Of a stretch of 5,019 bases of DNA, positions 1 to 5,019 are shown in pieces. The notes below the pieces were generated by a model. That model saw only the letters and a program-made list of their open reading frames with translations, searched no databases and was not told where the DNA came from. Position 1 is the stretch's first letter. Every line of letters begins with the position of its first letter. Source of the stretch: an uncultured Oscillospiraceae bacterium (GTDB lineage: Bacteria; Bacillota; Clostridia; Oscillospirales; Ruminococcaceae); assembly GCA_900556255.1 (NCBI GenBank), contig USNZ01000114.1, positions 1 through 5,019 of the forward strand, read 5' to 3'. The translations under genes were made by a program, and so were the position numbers.

Positions 1-606
1 CAGGGTGGTAATTTCCAGTTCGCCGCGGGCGCTGGGCTTGACCTGCTTGGCCATCTTGACGACTTCATTGTTGTAGAAGTACAGGCCGGTCACGGCGTAG
101 TTGCTCTTAGGCTGGGCGGGCTTTTCCTCAATAGAGGTGGCACGGCCGTCCTTGTCAAAGGCCACAACGCCGAAACGTTCGGGGTCGTTGACAAAGTAGC
201 CAAAGACCGTGCTGCGGCCTGCGGCGGCGTTGGCGGCGGCATTCTTCAGCCGTTTGGAGAAACCCGCACCGTAGAAGATATTGTCGCCCAGAACCATGGC
301 GCAGCAGTCATCACCGATAAATTCCTCACCCAGGATAAAGGCCTGGGCCAAACCGTCGGGGCTGGGCTGCACCTTGTACTGCAGGCGCAAACCGTACTGG
401 CTGCCATCCCCCAAAAGTGCCTCAAAGCGGGGGGTGTCCGTGGGGGTGGAAATGATCAAAATATCCTGGATGCCCGCCAGCATCAGGGTGGACAGAGGAT
501 AGTAGATCATGGGCTTGTCGTACACGGGCAGCAGCTGCTTGGATGTGACCATCGTCAGCGGGTAAAGTCTTGTGCCGGCACCGCCGGCAAGGATAATACC
601 TTTCAT
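1..606 (-). CDS. rfbA: Glucose-1-phosphate thymidylyltransferase (3' end missing)
   Basis: Cytoplasmic enzyme that joins glucose-1-phosphate and dTTP to give dTDP-glucose and pyrophosphate, the first step of dTDP-L-rhamnose synthesis for cell-surface polysaccharides. The visible 202 residues are the N-terminal part of a family that usually has about 290. The nucleotidyltransferase signature [11 protein letters not shown] lies at residues 8-18, [17 protein letters not shown] at 22-38, and LGDNIFYG at 106-113, where D108 matches the metal-binding Asp. ERFGVV and EEKP follow further on, and the visible part ends in GELEIT, conserved in RmlA proteins. The start is the ATG at 606-604, with AAGGAG 8 bases upstream. 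The reading frame is open to base 1, so the C-terminus lies outside the window. It is transcribed away from the sortase unit, from its own promoter at 683-711. The family assignment is firm; the presence of rfbB, rfbC or rfbD beyond base 1 is only expected from other genomes. Confidence 0.96.
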   Translation of the reverse strand, partial: MKGIILAGGAGTRLYPLTMVTSKQLLPVYDKPMIYYPLSTLMLAGIQDILIISTPTDTPRFEALLGDGSQYGLRLQYKVQPSPDGLAQAFILGEEFIGDDCCAMVLGDNIFYGAGFSKRLKNAAANAAAGRSTVFGYFVNDPERFGVVAFDKDGRATSIEEKPAQPKSNYAVTGLYFYNNEVVKMAKQVKPSARGELEITTL

Positions 607-682
607 CGTAACATCTCCTTTTATACTATATCCGTGCGCGCCGCCCATCCCATGGGGCATAATCTCACACAATACTATATGT

Positions 683-711
683 ATTATACCGCATTTGCCG
701 CTTTTGCGCAA
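683..711 (-). promoter_or_regulatory. Promoter of rfbA
   Basis: Read on the minus strand, a perfect TATAAT -10 box (688-683) lies 17 bases downstream of TTGCGC (711-706), a -35 box matching TTGACA in its first three positions. Transcription would start near 676, giving a leader of about 70 bases before the rfbA ATG. The spacing and the perfect -10 box make this the best candidate in the intergenic region for this direction. Confidence 0.7.
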
Positions 712-771
712 GGGGAAATCTGTACGGAGCCGCTGCAGCGTGACAAATTTGGGCATAGCAGGGTTGTCCGC

Positions 772-800
772 TTGACGTGGGCGGCAAACTGTGATACAAT
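772..800 (+). promoter_or_regulatory. Promoter of the sortase-substrate gene
   Basis: TTGACG (772-777) and TACAAT (795-800) are separated by exactly 17 bases; each box differs from the housekeeping sigma consensus at one position. Transcription would begin near 807, giving a leader of roughly 95 bases before the TTG start at 901. It points away from the rfbA promoter, with 60 bases between the two -35 boxes, so both units could be controlled from the same intergenic stretch. Confidence 0.78.
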
Positions 801-900
801 ACGTTTAATGTAAATTGCGATGGTGTGTGATTCCGTCGTTTCGGATAGATTCTTTAGGGTCCTTTTCCTAACAAATTGTAGAGTAAGGAGGCGTTTTCGT

Positions 901-1236
901 TTGAGACGCTTTTTGTGTGCTGCGGCGCTGATTGTCGTCGTGGTTCTTTTTGCAGCCTGCGGCATGATGCGCGGCGAGACCGCCCCCCTGCAAACCGCCA
1001 CCCCCACCGGCACGACCTCCCGCAGTGAGAAAAACGATACCGTAAAGGTGGATGAGACCGCCGCCAAGGTGGAGATCGTCACCGCCAACGGCAGCCGCAC
1101 TGAGCCTCAGGCCACGGCCGCCCCGCAGGAAGTCGAAACGCCCGAAACGGGGGATTTTCCGGTGATGTACCTGTTGGGGGCCACAGGGCTGATTTGCATC
1201 TGCTCTGCCGGGCTTTTGATGCTGCGCCGAATCTGA
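901..1236 (+). CDS. Small secreted protein with lipoprotein-like signal and TPETGD sorting signal
   Basis: A 111-residue protein of no recognised family, probably exported and attached to the cell envelope. The start chosen is TTG at 901, with AAGGAGG at 885-891 and a 9-base gap; the in-frame ATG at 820 has no ribosome binding site and would put an unlikely 27-residue extension before the signal peptide. Residues 1-19 form a signal peptide (MRRF, then a hydrophobic stretch) ending LFAAC, a lipobox-like site with C20 as possible lipid attachment; Phe at -3 is unusual. Residues 21-79 are rich in Thr, Ala, Pro and Glu and look unstructured. TPETGD (80-85), a hydrophobic segment (about 86-108) and terminal RRI together match a sortase sorting signal. 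A class B sortase gene follows 69 bases downstream, so this is its likely substrate. Alternative: a plain membrane-anchored peptide with no lipid. Confidence 0.8.
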   Translation: MRRFLCAAALIVVVVLFAACGMMRGETAPLQTATPTGTTSRSEKNDTVKVDETAAKVEIVTANGSRTEPQATAAPQEVETPETGDFPVMYLLGATGLICICSAGLLMLRRI

Positions 1237-1240
1237 TCTC

Positions 1241-1268
1241 AAACGCCCTTCGGGGCGTTTTTTGTTTT
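1241..1268 (+). terminator. UUCG-loop intrinsic terminator between substrate and sortase genes
   Basis: AAACGCCC (1241-1248) and GGGCGTTT (1253-1260) pair perfectly around a TTCG loop closed by C-G, the very stable cUUCGg tetraloop. A T-rich tract (1258-1268, with one G) follows. The hairpin begins 4 bases after the stop codon of the small secreted protein. I see no convincing promoter between it and the sortase start, so partial read-through may feed sortase expression. Confidence 0.88.
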
Positions 1269-1305
1269 ATTTGCACGAGTTTTATCTGTCTGAAAGGAGG
1301 CTGCC

Positions 1306-2223
1306 ATGGCAAAGCGTTACCGCAAGCTGCGGGGTGACAGTGCCTACTATCCCTTTGCGGCGCGCACGGCGCTGCGCAGCAAACAGCGCCGCCGCGCGGG
1401 GCTGCTGCAGGTCGTGGGTGTGGCGGCCTTGGCGGCCGCAGCCGTGCTGGCCGTGCGGCAAACGCTGCTGCACGACGGATTGCCCGCCCCGCCGCCTGCC
1501 GTGCAGACCCCCGCGCCCTTGCCCGGTGCCGTGGCGGTAGAGCCGCAGGCGGCCACCCGCGATGTGCTGGCCGACACGGACGCAGCCGATGCCGCTGCGC
1601 ACAAGCCCCCCGAAGCCGCCGAGGACGTGACGGCCGACAGCGATATCCTGCCCGCCTACCGCGACTTGTACGAGAAAAACCCCGACCTGATCGGTTGGCT
1701 GCGCATGGACGGCATCGACCTGCCGGTGATGCAGACCCCCGACGACAACGAATACTACCTGCGCCGCGGCTTTGACCGCTACTACGCCGTGGGCGGCACG
1801 CCGTTCATGGACGCCCACTGCTGCGTGACGCCGGGCTATGCCACAGCCAACTGGCTGATTTACGGCCACAATCTGGCGGACGGCGCGCGCTTTGCGCCCC
1901 TTTTGCAGTATCGGGACGAGGCCTTTTACCAAGCGCACCCGACTTTTACCTTTGATACGATCTACGAGTCGGGCACCTGGCAGGTGGCGGCAGCGTTGGA
2001 TACCGCCCTGGGACAGGATCCCCTGCCCTATTACACTTTTTTTGACGCAGACACCCAGCTGGAATGGAAGCAGCGTGTGCAGGCCATCCTGGATTTGAGC
2101 CTGTACGATACAGGCATACAGCCGCAGTACGGCGATCAGCTGCTGGTGCTTTCGACCTGCGGCGACACTGCCTTTGGCACCGACAAGCGGTTTGCGCTGC
2201 TTGCCGTGCGGGTAAATTCTTGA
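1306..2223 (+). CDS. Class B sortase
   Basis: Membrane-bound cysteine transpeptidase that cuts surface proteins at a C-terminal sorting motif and links them to peptidoglycan outside the cell. The 305 residues comprise a basic cytoplasmic tail (1-31, with KQRRR), one Ala-rich transmembrane helix (about 32-50), an Ala/Pro/Asp-rich linker (about 57-115) and a catalytic domain (about 117-305). Class B features are LIGWLRMDG (128-136) followed by LPVMQ (139-143). The active site is visible: H188 in YGHN, C285 in LSTC and R295. The Cys-to-Arg distance of 10 equals that of S. aureus SrtB (C223/R233). The protein is longer than typical SrtB because of the linker. The ATG at 1306 has AAAGGAGG 5 bases upstream. 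The upstream neighbour encodes a TPETGD protein, its likely substrate; class B enzymes of clostridia are known to use (S/N/P)PxTG motifs. Which srt name applies cannot be told from sequence alone. Confidence 0.95.
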   Translation: MAKRYRKLRGDSAYYPFAARTALRSKQRRRAGLLQVVGVAALAAAAVLAVRQTLLHDGLPAPPPAVQTPAPLPGAVAVEPQAATRDVLADTDAADAAAHKPPEAAEDVTADSDILPAYRDLYEKNPDLIGWLRMDGIDLPVMQTPDDNEYYLRRGFDRYYAVGGTPFMDAHCCVTPGYATANWLIYGHNLADGARFAPLLQYRDEAFYQAHPTFTFDTIYESGTWQVAAALDTALGQDPLPYYTFFDADTQLEWKQRVQAILDLSLYDTGIQPQYGDQLLVLSTCGDTAFGTDKRFALLAVRVNS

Positions 2224-2230
2224 TTATCTC

Positions 2231-2259
2231 TTGCATTTTGCCGCCAAATCGGCTATGAT
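2231..2259 (+). promoter_or_regulatory. Promoter of the ydbC-like/HD gene pair
   Basis: TTGCAT (2231-2236) and TATGAT (2254-2259) are 17 bases apart, each close to the housekeeping consensus. The -35 box begins 7 bases after the sortase stop codon. Transcription would start near 2266, about 30 bases before the ATG at 2297. The spacer ends in an inverted repeat, GCCG (2240-2243) and CGGC (2250-2253), which could be an operator half-site pair or chance. Confidence 0.72.
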
Positions 2260-2296
2260 GATGCAGTAGATTATTATGGAAAGTGAGATTTGAACC

Positions 2297-2518
2297 ATGG
2301 CAGAATTTACCTATGAAATTACCGAACGCATCGCCGTGCTGAGCACCAACGCCCGCGGCTGGGAACGCCAGCTGAATATGATCAGCTGGAACGGCGCTGC
2401 CCCCAAATATGATATCCGTGACTGGTCCCCGGACGGCAGCCGCATGGCCAAGGGCATCAGCATGACCGCCGAGGAACTGAAGGCTTTGAAGGATATCCTG
2501 AACGAAATTGAACTGTGA
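2297..2518 (+). CDS. YdbC/PC4-like single-stranded DNA binding protein
   Basis: A 73-residue protein of the bacterial YdbC family, which has the PC4 (transcription coactivator p15) fold. Known members bind single-stranded DNA as dimers, and a role in transcription or in handling exposed DNA has been proposed; no enzyme activity is expected. Sequence hallmarks are the N-terminal strand region with IAVLSTNARGWERQLNMISW (residues 12-31), then APKYDIRDWSPD (35-46), KGISMT (52-57) and a closing helix (EELKALKDILNEIEL). The length fits the family, so it appears complete. The ATG at 2297 is preceded only by a weak ribosome binding site (GGAAAGTGAG, about 2279-2288). It is the first gene after the promoter at 2231-2259 and is followed closely by an HD-domain gene, suggesting co-transcription. 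The family call is firm; the cellular role here is unknown. Confidence 0.9.
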   Translation: MAEFTYEITERIAVLSTNARGWERQLNMISWNGAAPKYDIRDWSPDGSRMAKGISMTAEELKALKDILNEIEL

Positions 2519-2526
2519 GGTCCCCT

Positions 2527-3123
2527 ATGCCGGATTATCATGCCCAGTTTGTGGAAATTTACACGAAGACCATCCCCCGCCCCGGTGCGGATCGACTGCT
2601 GAAATGGCTGGAAACGACCGACTTTTTCACGGCCCCGGCCTCCACACGGTTTCACGGCGCCTGTGAGCACGGCCTTGTGATGCACAGCATCAATGTGTAC
2701 AATGCCATGATGCAGCATTTTTACACTGAGGGCGAAAATGCCGAAAGCTATGCCATCTGCGGCTTGCTGCACGATTTGTGCAAGGCGAATTTCTACAAGG
2801 TGGGCACCCGCAACGTCAAAAACGACGAGACCGGCCAATGGGAAAAAGTGCCGTTTTATCAGGTTTCTGACCAACTGCCCTACGGCCACGGCGAAAAAAG
2901 CGTGTATCTGATCGAGCATTTTATGCGCCTGAAAACCGCCGAGGCCATTGCCATACGCTGGCACATGGGCGGGTTTGATGATGCCGTGCGCGGCGGCAGC
3001 TTTGCCGTAAGCGACGCCTACAACACCTACCCGCTGGCCGTCAAGCTGCACATTGCAGACCTGGCCGCCACCTACCTGCTGGAGCAGGGCACCAGCAGTG
3101 TAGAAAACGGCCACGCAAAATAA
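2527..3123 (+). CDS. HD-domain protein, probable metal-dependent phosphohydrolase
   Basis: A 198-residue cytoplasmic protein of the HD superfamily, whose members use metal ions to hydrolyse phosphate esters such as nucleotides or cyclic nucleotides; the substrate here is unknown. The candidate metal ligands occur in the expected order: H53 in CEHGLVMHS, H82-D83 in GLLHDLCK, H121 in YGHGEKS, H146 in RWHMGG and D178 in LHIADLAATYLLE. No nucleic-acid binding or membrane domain is evident, so the HD domain is essentially the whole protein. I chose the ATG at 2527, with GAGG at 2517-2520 and a 6-base gap; an in-frame GTG at 2515 would overlap the previous gene by 4 bases but has no ribosome binding site. 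It starts 8 bases after the YdbC-like gene and is very likely translated from the same message. The strong hairpin at 3139-3170 ends the unit. Confidence 0.87.
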   Translation: MPDYHAQFVEIYTKTIPRPGADRLLKWLETTDFFTAPASTRFHGACEHGLVMHSINVYNAMMQHFYTEGENAESYAICGLLHDLCKANFYKVGTRNVKNDETGQWEKVPFYQVSDQLPYGHGEKSVYLIEHFMRLKTAEAIAIRWHMGGFDDAVRGGSFAVSDAYNTYPLAVKLHIADLAATYLLEQGTSSVENGHAK

Positions 3124-3138
3124 CCGCATACAGAACCA

Positions 3139-3170
3139 AAGACCCCCGCAGCGAACGCTGCGGGGGTCTT
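3139..3170. terminator. Bidirectional terminator between convergent genes
   Basis: AAGACCCCCGCAGC (3139-3152) pairs perfectly over 14 bases with GCTGCGGGGGTCTT (3157-3170) around a GAAC loop. It lies 15 bases after the HD-gene stop and 9 bases after the stop of the convergent DivIVA-like gene at 3180. Each strand has only a short T-run (CTTGTT on plus, CTTTGGTT on minus), so termination relies mainly on stem strength. One hairpin probably serves both units. Confidence 0.85.
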
Positions 3171-3179
3171 GTTCGTGTG

Positions 3180-4157
3180 TTATTTGTTATTCTGCTCGTC
3201 CAGGCGGTCGATTTGATCCTGCAAAAGCTGGGAGACGGGGCGGCGGTTGTTGCGCAGACGGTTGGCAGGTTTGGGCTGCGGCTTTTGGCGCACAGGCTGT
3301 GCCTGCGCCTTGACGCGGAACTGCTTAGTCTCCGGCTTGTCCGCTGCGGCCGCAGGCTGCGGCGCAATGTTGGAGGGATCGGTTTCCGGCGTACCCTGCG
3401 CGTAATCCCGCATTTGGGTGCCCAATTCCTTCAGCTCGGACTCGGTTTCGTCCAGAGCCTGGTAAATCGTTTGGGTCAAGCCGTCCAGATCCAGCGTAGC
3501 AGCGGCCAAACGCTCGTCCACACGGGCCAGACGCTCGCGCACCAGCATGACACCTGCCGCAATGCCGCGGGCGTTTTCCGCCATGCGGGTCTTGCGCTGC
3601 TCGGCCTGCTGCTGCAATTCTTTTTCGGCGCTGTCGGCGTACAGCTTAGCATCCTGCAAAATTTTGCGGGCCTCCAGCTGGGCGCTGCGCACAGCGTCGG
3701 GCGTGGGGGTCTGGATGGCTGCATTCATCTGGCGTGAAGCCGCCAACTGCTGCTGCAAGGTCTCGGCCTGCTGCTGCAGGTCGTGGCATTTCAGCTGCCA
3801 CATGTTGGCGGATTTCTGGCTTTCCTTCTGGCTGTCACGGTAAGTATCCGCCTGCCGCTGCACTTCCTCCAATGTCTGGGTCAGTTCGCGCTGCTTGGCC
3901 TCTGCGGCGTCGGCGCGCTGCTCGGCGGCAGCCAGGCGCTCCTGCAGGGAAGCCGTCTGGGCATCGTTGCCGCTGTGCGCATGGCCCAGGGCATCAATGC
4001 GATCCTGCAAAGCCTGCAGCTTTTGCTGATATTCCAATTCTTGCTGCTGCGCCTCGTTGGCGAGGGTGTTCATGTAAGCCAAGACGTCATTTTTGTCAAA
4101 TCCGAACAGACTGGAACGGAAACCCTGTTCCTGAATATTTTTCGGTTCAGACGCCAT
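3180..4157 (-). CDS. DivIVA-like coiled-coil cell-division protein
   Basis: A 325-residue cytoplasmic protein with a DivIVA-type N-terminus. Residues 13-32 (FRSSLFGFDKNDVLAYMNTL) match the DivIVA lipid-binding segment. Lined up without gaps from the first residue, L17-F18-G19-F20-D21 fall at B. subtilis F17-R18-G19-Y20-D21, where F17 and R18 are important for membrane binding. Long Gln/Ala/Glu-rich coiled coil follows (about 33-130 and 155-240, broken near 57-65 and 142-150), then a Pro/Ala linker (about 250-270) and a basic tail rich in Lys, Arg, Gln and Pro, closing with a short helix (about 306-322). DivIVA proteins mark curved membranes at poles and septa and recruit division or wall-growth factors. 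The gene starts 41 bases after ftsZ with no terminator between, so co-transcription is likely. The ATG at 4157 has GAGAGG about 12 bases upstream, a long gap. It is about twice the length of B. subtilis DivIVA, so a paralogue with a different job is possible. Confidence 0.85.
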   Translation of the reverse strand: MASEPKNIQEQGFRSSLFGFDKNDVLAYMNTLANEAQQQELEYQQKLQALQDRIDALGHAHSGNDAQTASLQERLAAAEQRADAAEAKQRELTQTLEEVQRQADTYRDSQKESQKSANMWQLKCHDLQQQAETLQQQLAASRQMNAAIQTPTPDAVRSAQLEARKILQDAKLYADSAEKELQQQAEQRKTRMAENARGIAAGVMLVRERLARVDERLAAATLDLDGLTQTIYQALDETESELKELGTQMRDYAQGTPETDPSNIAPQPAAAADKPETKQFRVKAQAQPVRQKPQPKPANRLRNNRRPVSQLLQDQIDRLDEQNNK

Positions 4158-4198
4158 GACTTTTCACATCCTCTCGGGGCAGAATTTCCGTTGTCAGA

Positions 4199-5019
4199 TC
4201 AGGAACGCTTGTTCAAGATGCTGAGCAGATCGTTGAAGTAATCGCCGTCGTCCTCCTCCTCAACGGGGGCAGCGCTCGGGGCGGAAACAGGGGTGTCCAC
4301 GCCGGTGTTGAAGCTCTGGGTGAAGATGGGGTTGGGCATAACGGGGTTGATGGTGGGCTTGGCTGCGGCGGGCTGCACGGTTGCGGCAGCCTTGACCGGG
4401 GCAGCTGCCTGCACGGGGGCGGCAGCCGGGACGGTCTTGGCGTCCATGTGGGCCTGGATGGGGGCATCCACTTCGGGGGTGCTCTCAAAGCCGGTGGCCA
4501 CGACGGTGATGCTCATCTCGTCGTTCAGGCGCTCATCAAAAGCGGTGCCCCAAATGATGTTGGCATCGGGGTGGGCAGACTGGGTGACCATGGAAGCGGC
4601 AGTCTCGACATCATCCAGGCCGATGTCGGGGCTGGAAGTGATGTTGATGATGACACCGCGCGCACCGGCGATGCTGGTCTCCAGCAGGGGGCTGGAAATG
4701 GCAGCCTTGGCGGCATTTTCAGCCTTGCCGGCACCCTTGGCGACGCCGACGCCCATGTGGGCAAAGCCGGCGTCCTTCATGATGGAGCGCACGTCCGCGA
4801 AGTCCAGGTTGATGAAGGCGGGGATGTTGATCAGGCTGGAGATGCTCTCGACACCCTGACGCAGAACGTTGTCGGCAGCCTCAAAGGCGTTCATCAGGGT
4901 GATGCGCTCCTGGCTGATGAGCTTCAGGCGCTCGTTGGGGATGACGATCAGAGAGTCGACGTGCATCATCAGGCTGGCGATGCCCTGCTCGGCCAGGCTC
5001 ATCTTGCGCTTGCCCTCAA
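4199..5019 (-). CDS. ftsZ: Cell division protein FtsZ (5' end missing)
   Basis: Tubulin-like GTPase that polymerises at mid-cell into the division ring. The visible 272 residues begin at EGKRK, within the GTPase domain, and the partial codon before it ends in TT, consistent with the usual FEGKR. Downstream are SLIVIPNERL, the helix-7 region, and the catalytic T7 loop INLDFADVRSIM; N70, D72 and D75 of the visible part match the family NxDxxD residues. GARGVIINITSSPDIGLDDV and ANIIWGTAFDERLNDEMSIT, with VVATGF, complete the C-terminal domain. A linker of about 75 residues rich in Ala, Pro and Val follows. The tail ends GDYFNDLLSILNKRS, without the common DIPxFLR motif, though the last residues resemble the B. 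subtilis NKRG ending. The gene is open at the right edge, so its start lies outside the window. A DivIVA-like gene follows 41 bases downstream. Identity is certain. Confidence 0.97.
   Translation of the reverse strand, partial: EGKRKMSLAEQGIASLMMHVDSLIVIPNERLKLISQERITLMNAFEAADNVLRQGVESISSLINIPAFINLDFADVRSIMKDAGFAHMGVGVAKGAGKAENAAKAAISSPLLETSIAGARGVIINITSSPDIGLDDVETAASMVTQSAHPDANIIWGTAFDERLNDEMSITVVATGFESTPEVDAPIQAHMDAKTVPAAAPVQAAAPVKAAATVQPAAAKPTINPVMPNPIFTQSFNTGVDTPVSAPSAAPVEEEDDGDYFNDLLSILNKRS

Noticed and set aside
855..871. TTAGG/CCTAA inverted repeat in the leader of the sortase-substrate gene
   Set aside because: The stem is only 5 bp, AT-containing, with an 8-base loop. It is too weak to call a riboswitch or regulatory hairpin.
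820..900. ATG at 820 as the start of the sortase-substrate gene
   Set aside because: There is no ribosome binding site before it, it would place an Arg-rich 27-residue extension before the signal peptide, and a strong ribosome binding site precedes the TTG at 901.
1282..1938. Minus-strand open frame (218 codons) opposite the sortase gene
   Set aside because: The composition is low-complexity (Val, Gly, His, Arg rich), there is no domain, and it lies opposite the sortase active-site coding region. It is a shadow of the real gene.
2515..2526. GTG at 2515 as the start of the HD-domain gene
   Set aside because: It overlaps the preceding stop codon but lacks a ribosome binding site; the ATG at 2527 has GAGG at a proper distance.
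2311..3129. Long minus-strand open frame (272 codons) opposite the ydbC-like and HD genes
   Set aside because: It spans two well-supported plus-strand genes, has no recognisable domain, and its last part is just the antisense of conserved YdbC codons. GC-rich codon use commonly leaves such antisense frames open.
4158..4198. Gap between ftsZ and the DivIVA-like gene, inspected for a promoter or terminator
   Set aside because: No hairpin with a T tract and no -10/-35 pair is visible; it carries only the ribosome binding site region.
3177..4241. Plus-strand open frames opposite the DivIVA-like gene, some with hydrophobic stretches
   Set aside because: Leu/Phe-rich stretches are what antisense of Gln/Lys/Glu-rich coiled-coil codons produces. 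No ribosome binding site or family match supports them.
4293..4859. Plus-strand open frame (188 codons) with apparent membrane segments opposite ftsZ
   Set aside because: It overlaps the certain ftsZ coding sequence, and its Ala/Met/Val-rich translation follows from the reverse of Ala-rich FtsZ codons.

Overview
The window looks like a chromosomal segment of a Gram-positive Firmicute, most likely a GC-rich clostridial gut lineage (Oscillospiraceae/Faecalibacterium-like). That placement is an inference. It rests on a class B sortase, a DivIVA-like gene next to ftsZ, strong AAGGAGG-type ribosome binding sites, consensus housekeeping promoters and Ala/Pro-rich, GC-rich coding sequence. Seven protein genes are supported, two of them cut by the window edges. 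I see no tRNA, rRNA, IS element, CRISPR array or phage structural gene.

Layout: (1) 1-606, minus strand: the N-terminal two thirds of rfbA (glucose-1-phosphate thymidylyltransferase), with its own promoter at 683-711. (2) 607-900: a divergent intergenic region holding two opposed promoters and the leader of the next gene. (3) 901-1236, plus strand: a 111-residue secreted protein with a lipoprotein-like signal peptide and a C-terminal TPETGD sorting signal, using a TTG start. (4) 1241-1268: a perfect hairpin with a UUCG loop followed by a U-rich tract. (5) 1306-2223: a class B sortase with the His/Cys/Arg active site visible. (6) 2231-2259: a promoter driving a two-gene unit, a YdbC/PC4-like single-stranded DNA binding protein (2297-2518) and an HD-domain protein (2527-3123). 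(7) 3139-3170: a 14-bp hairpin between convergent units, probably terminating both. (8) 3180-4157 and 4199-5019, minus strand: a DivIVA-like coiled-coil protein directly downstream of the C-terminal part of ftsZ.

How the genes work together: the sortase and the small protein upstream of it form a probable enzyme-substrate pair. The substrate appears to have a membrane-lipid anchor at one end and a peptidoglycan attachment signal at the other, with only about 60 disordered residues between. If both signals work, it would be a short membrane-to-wall tether, which is the most unusual idea in this window. ftsZ and the DivIVA-like gene form a cell-division pair; the FtsZ tail lacks the usual DIPxFLR-type partner-binding motif. 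rfbA supplies dTDP-glucose for dTDP-rhamnose and related surface sugars; its partner genes would lie before base 1.
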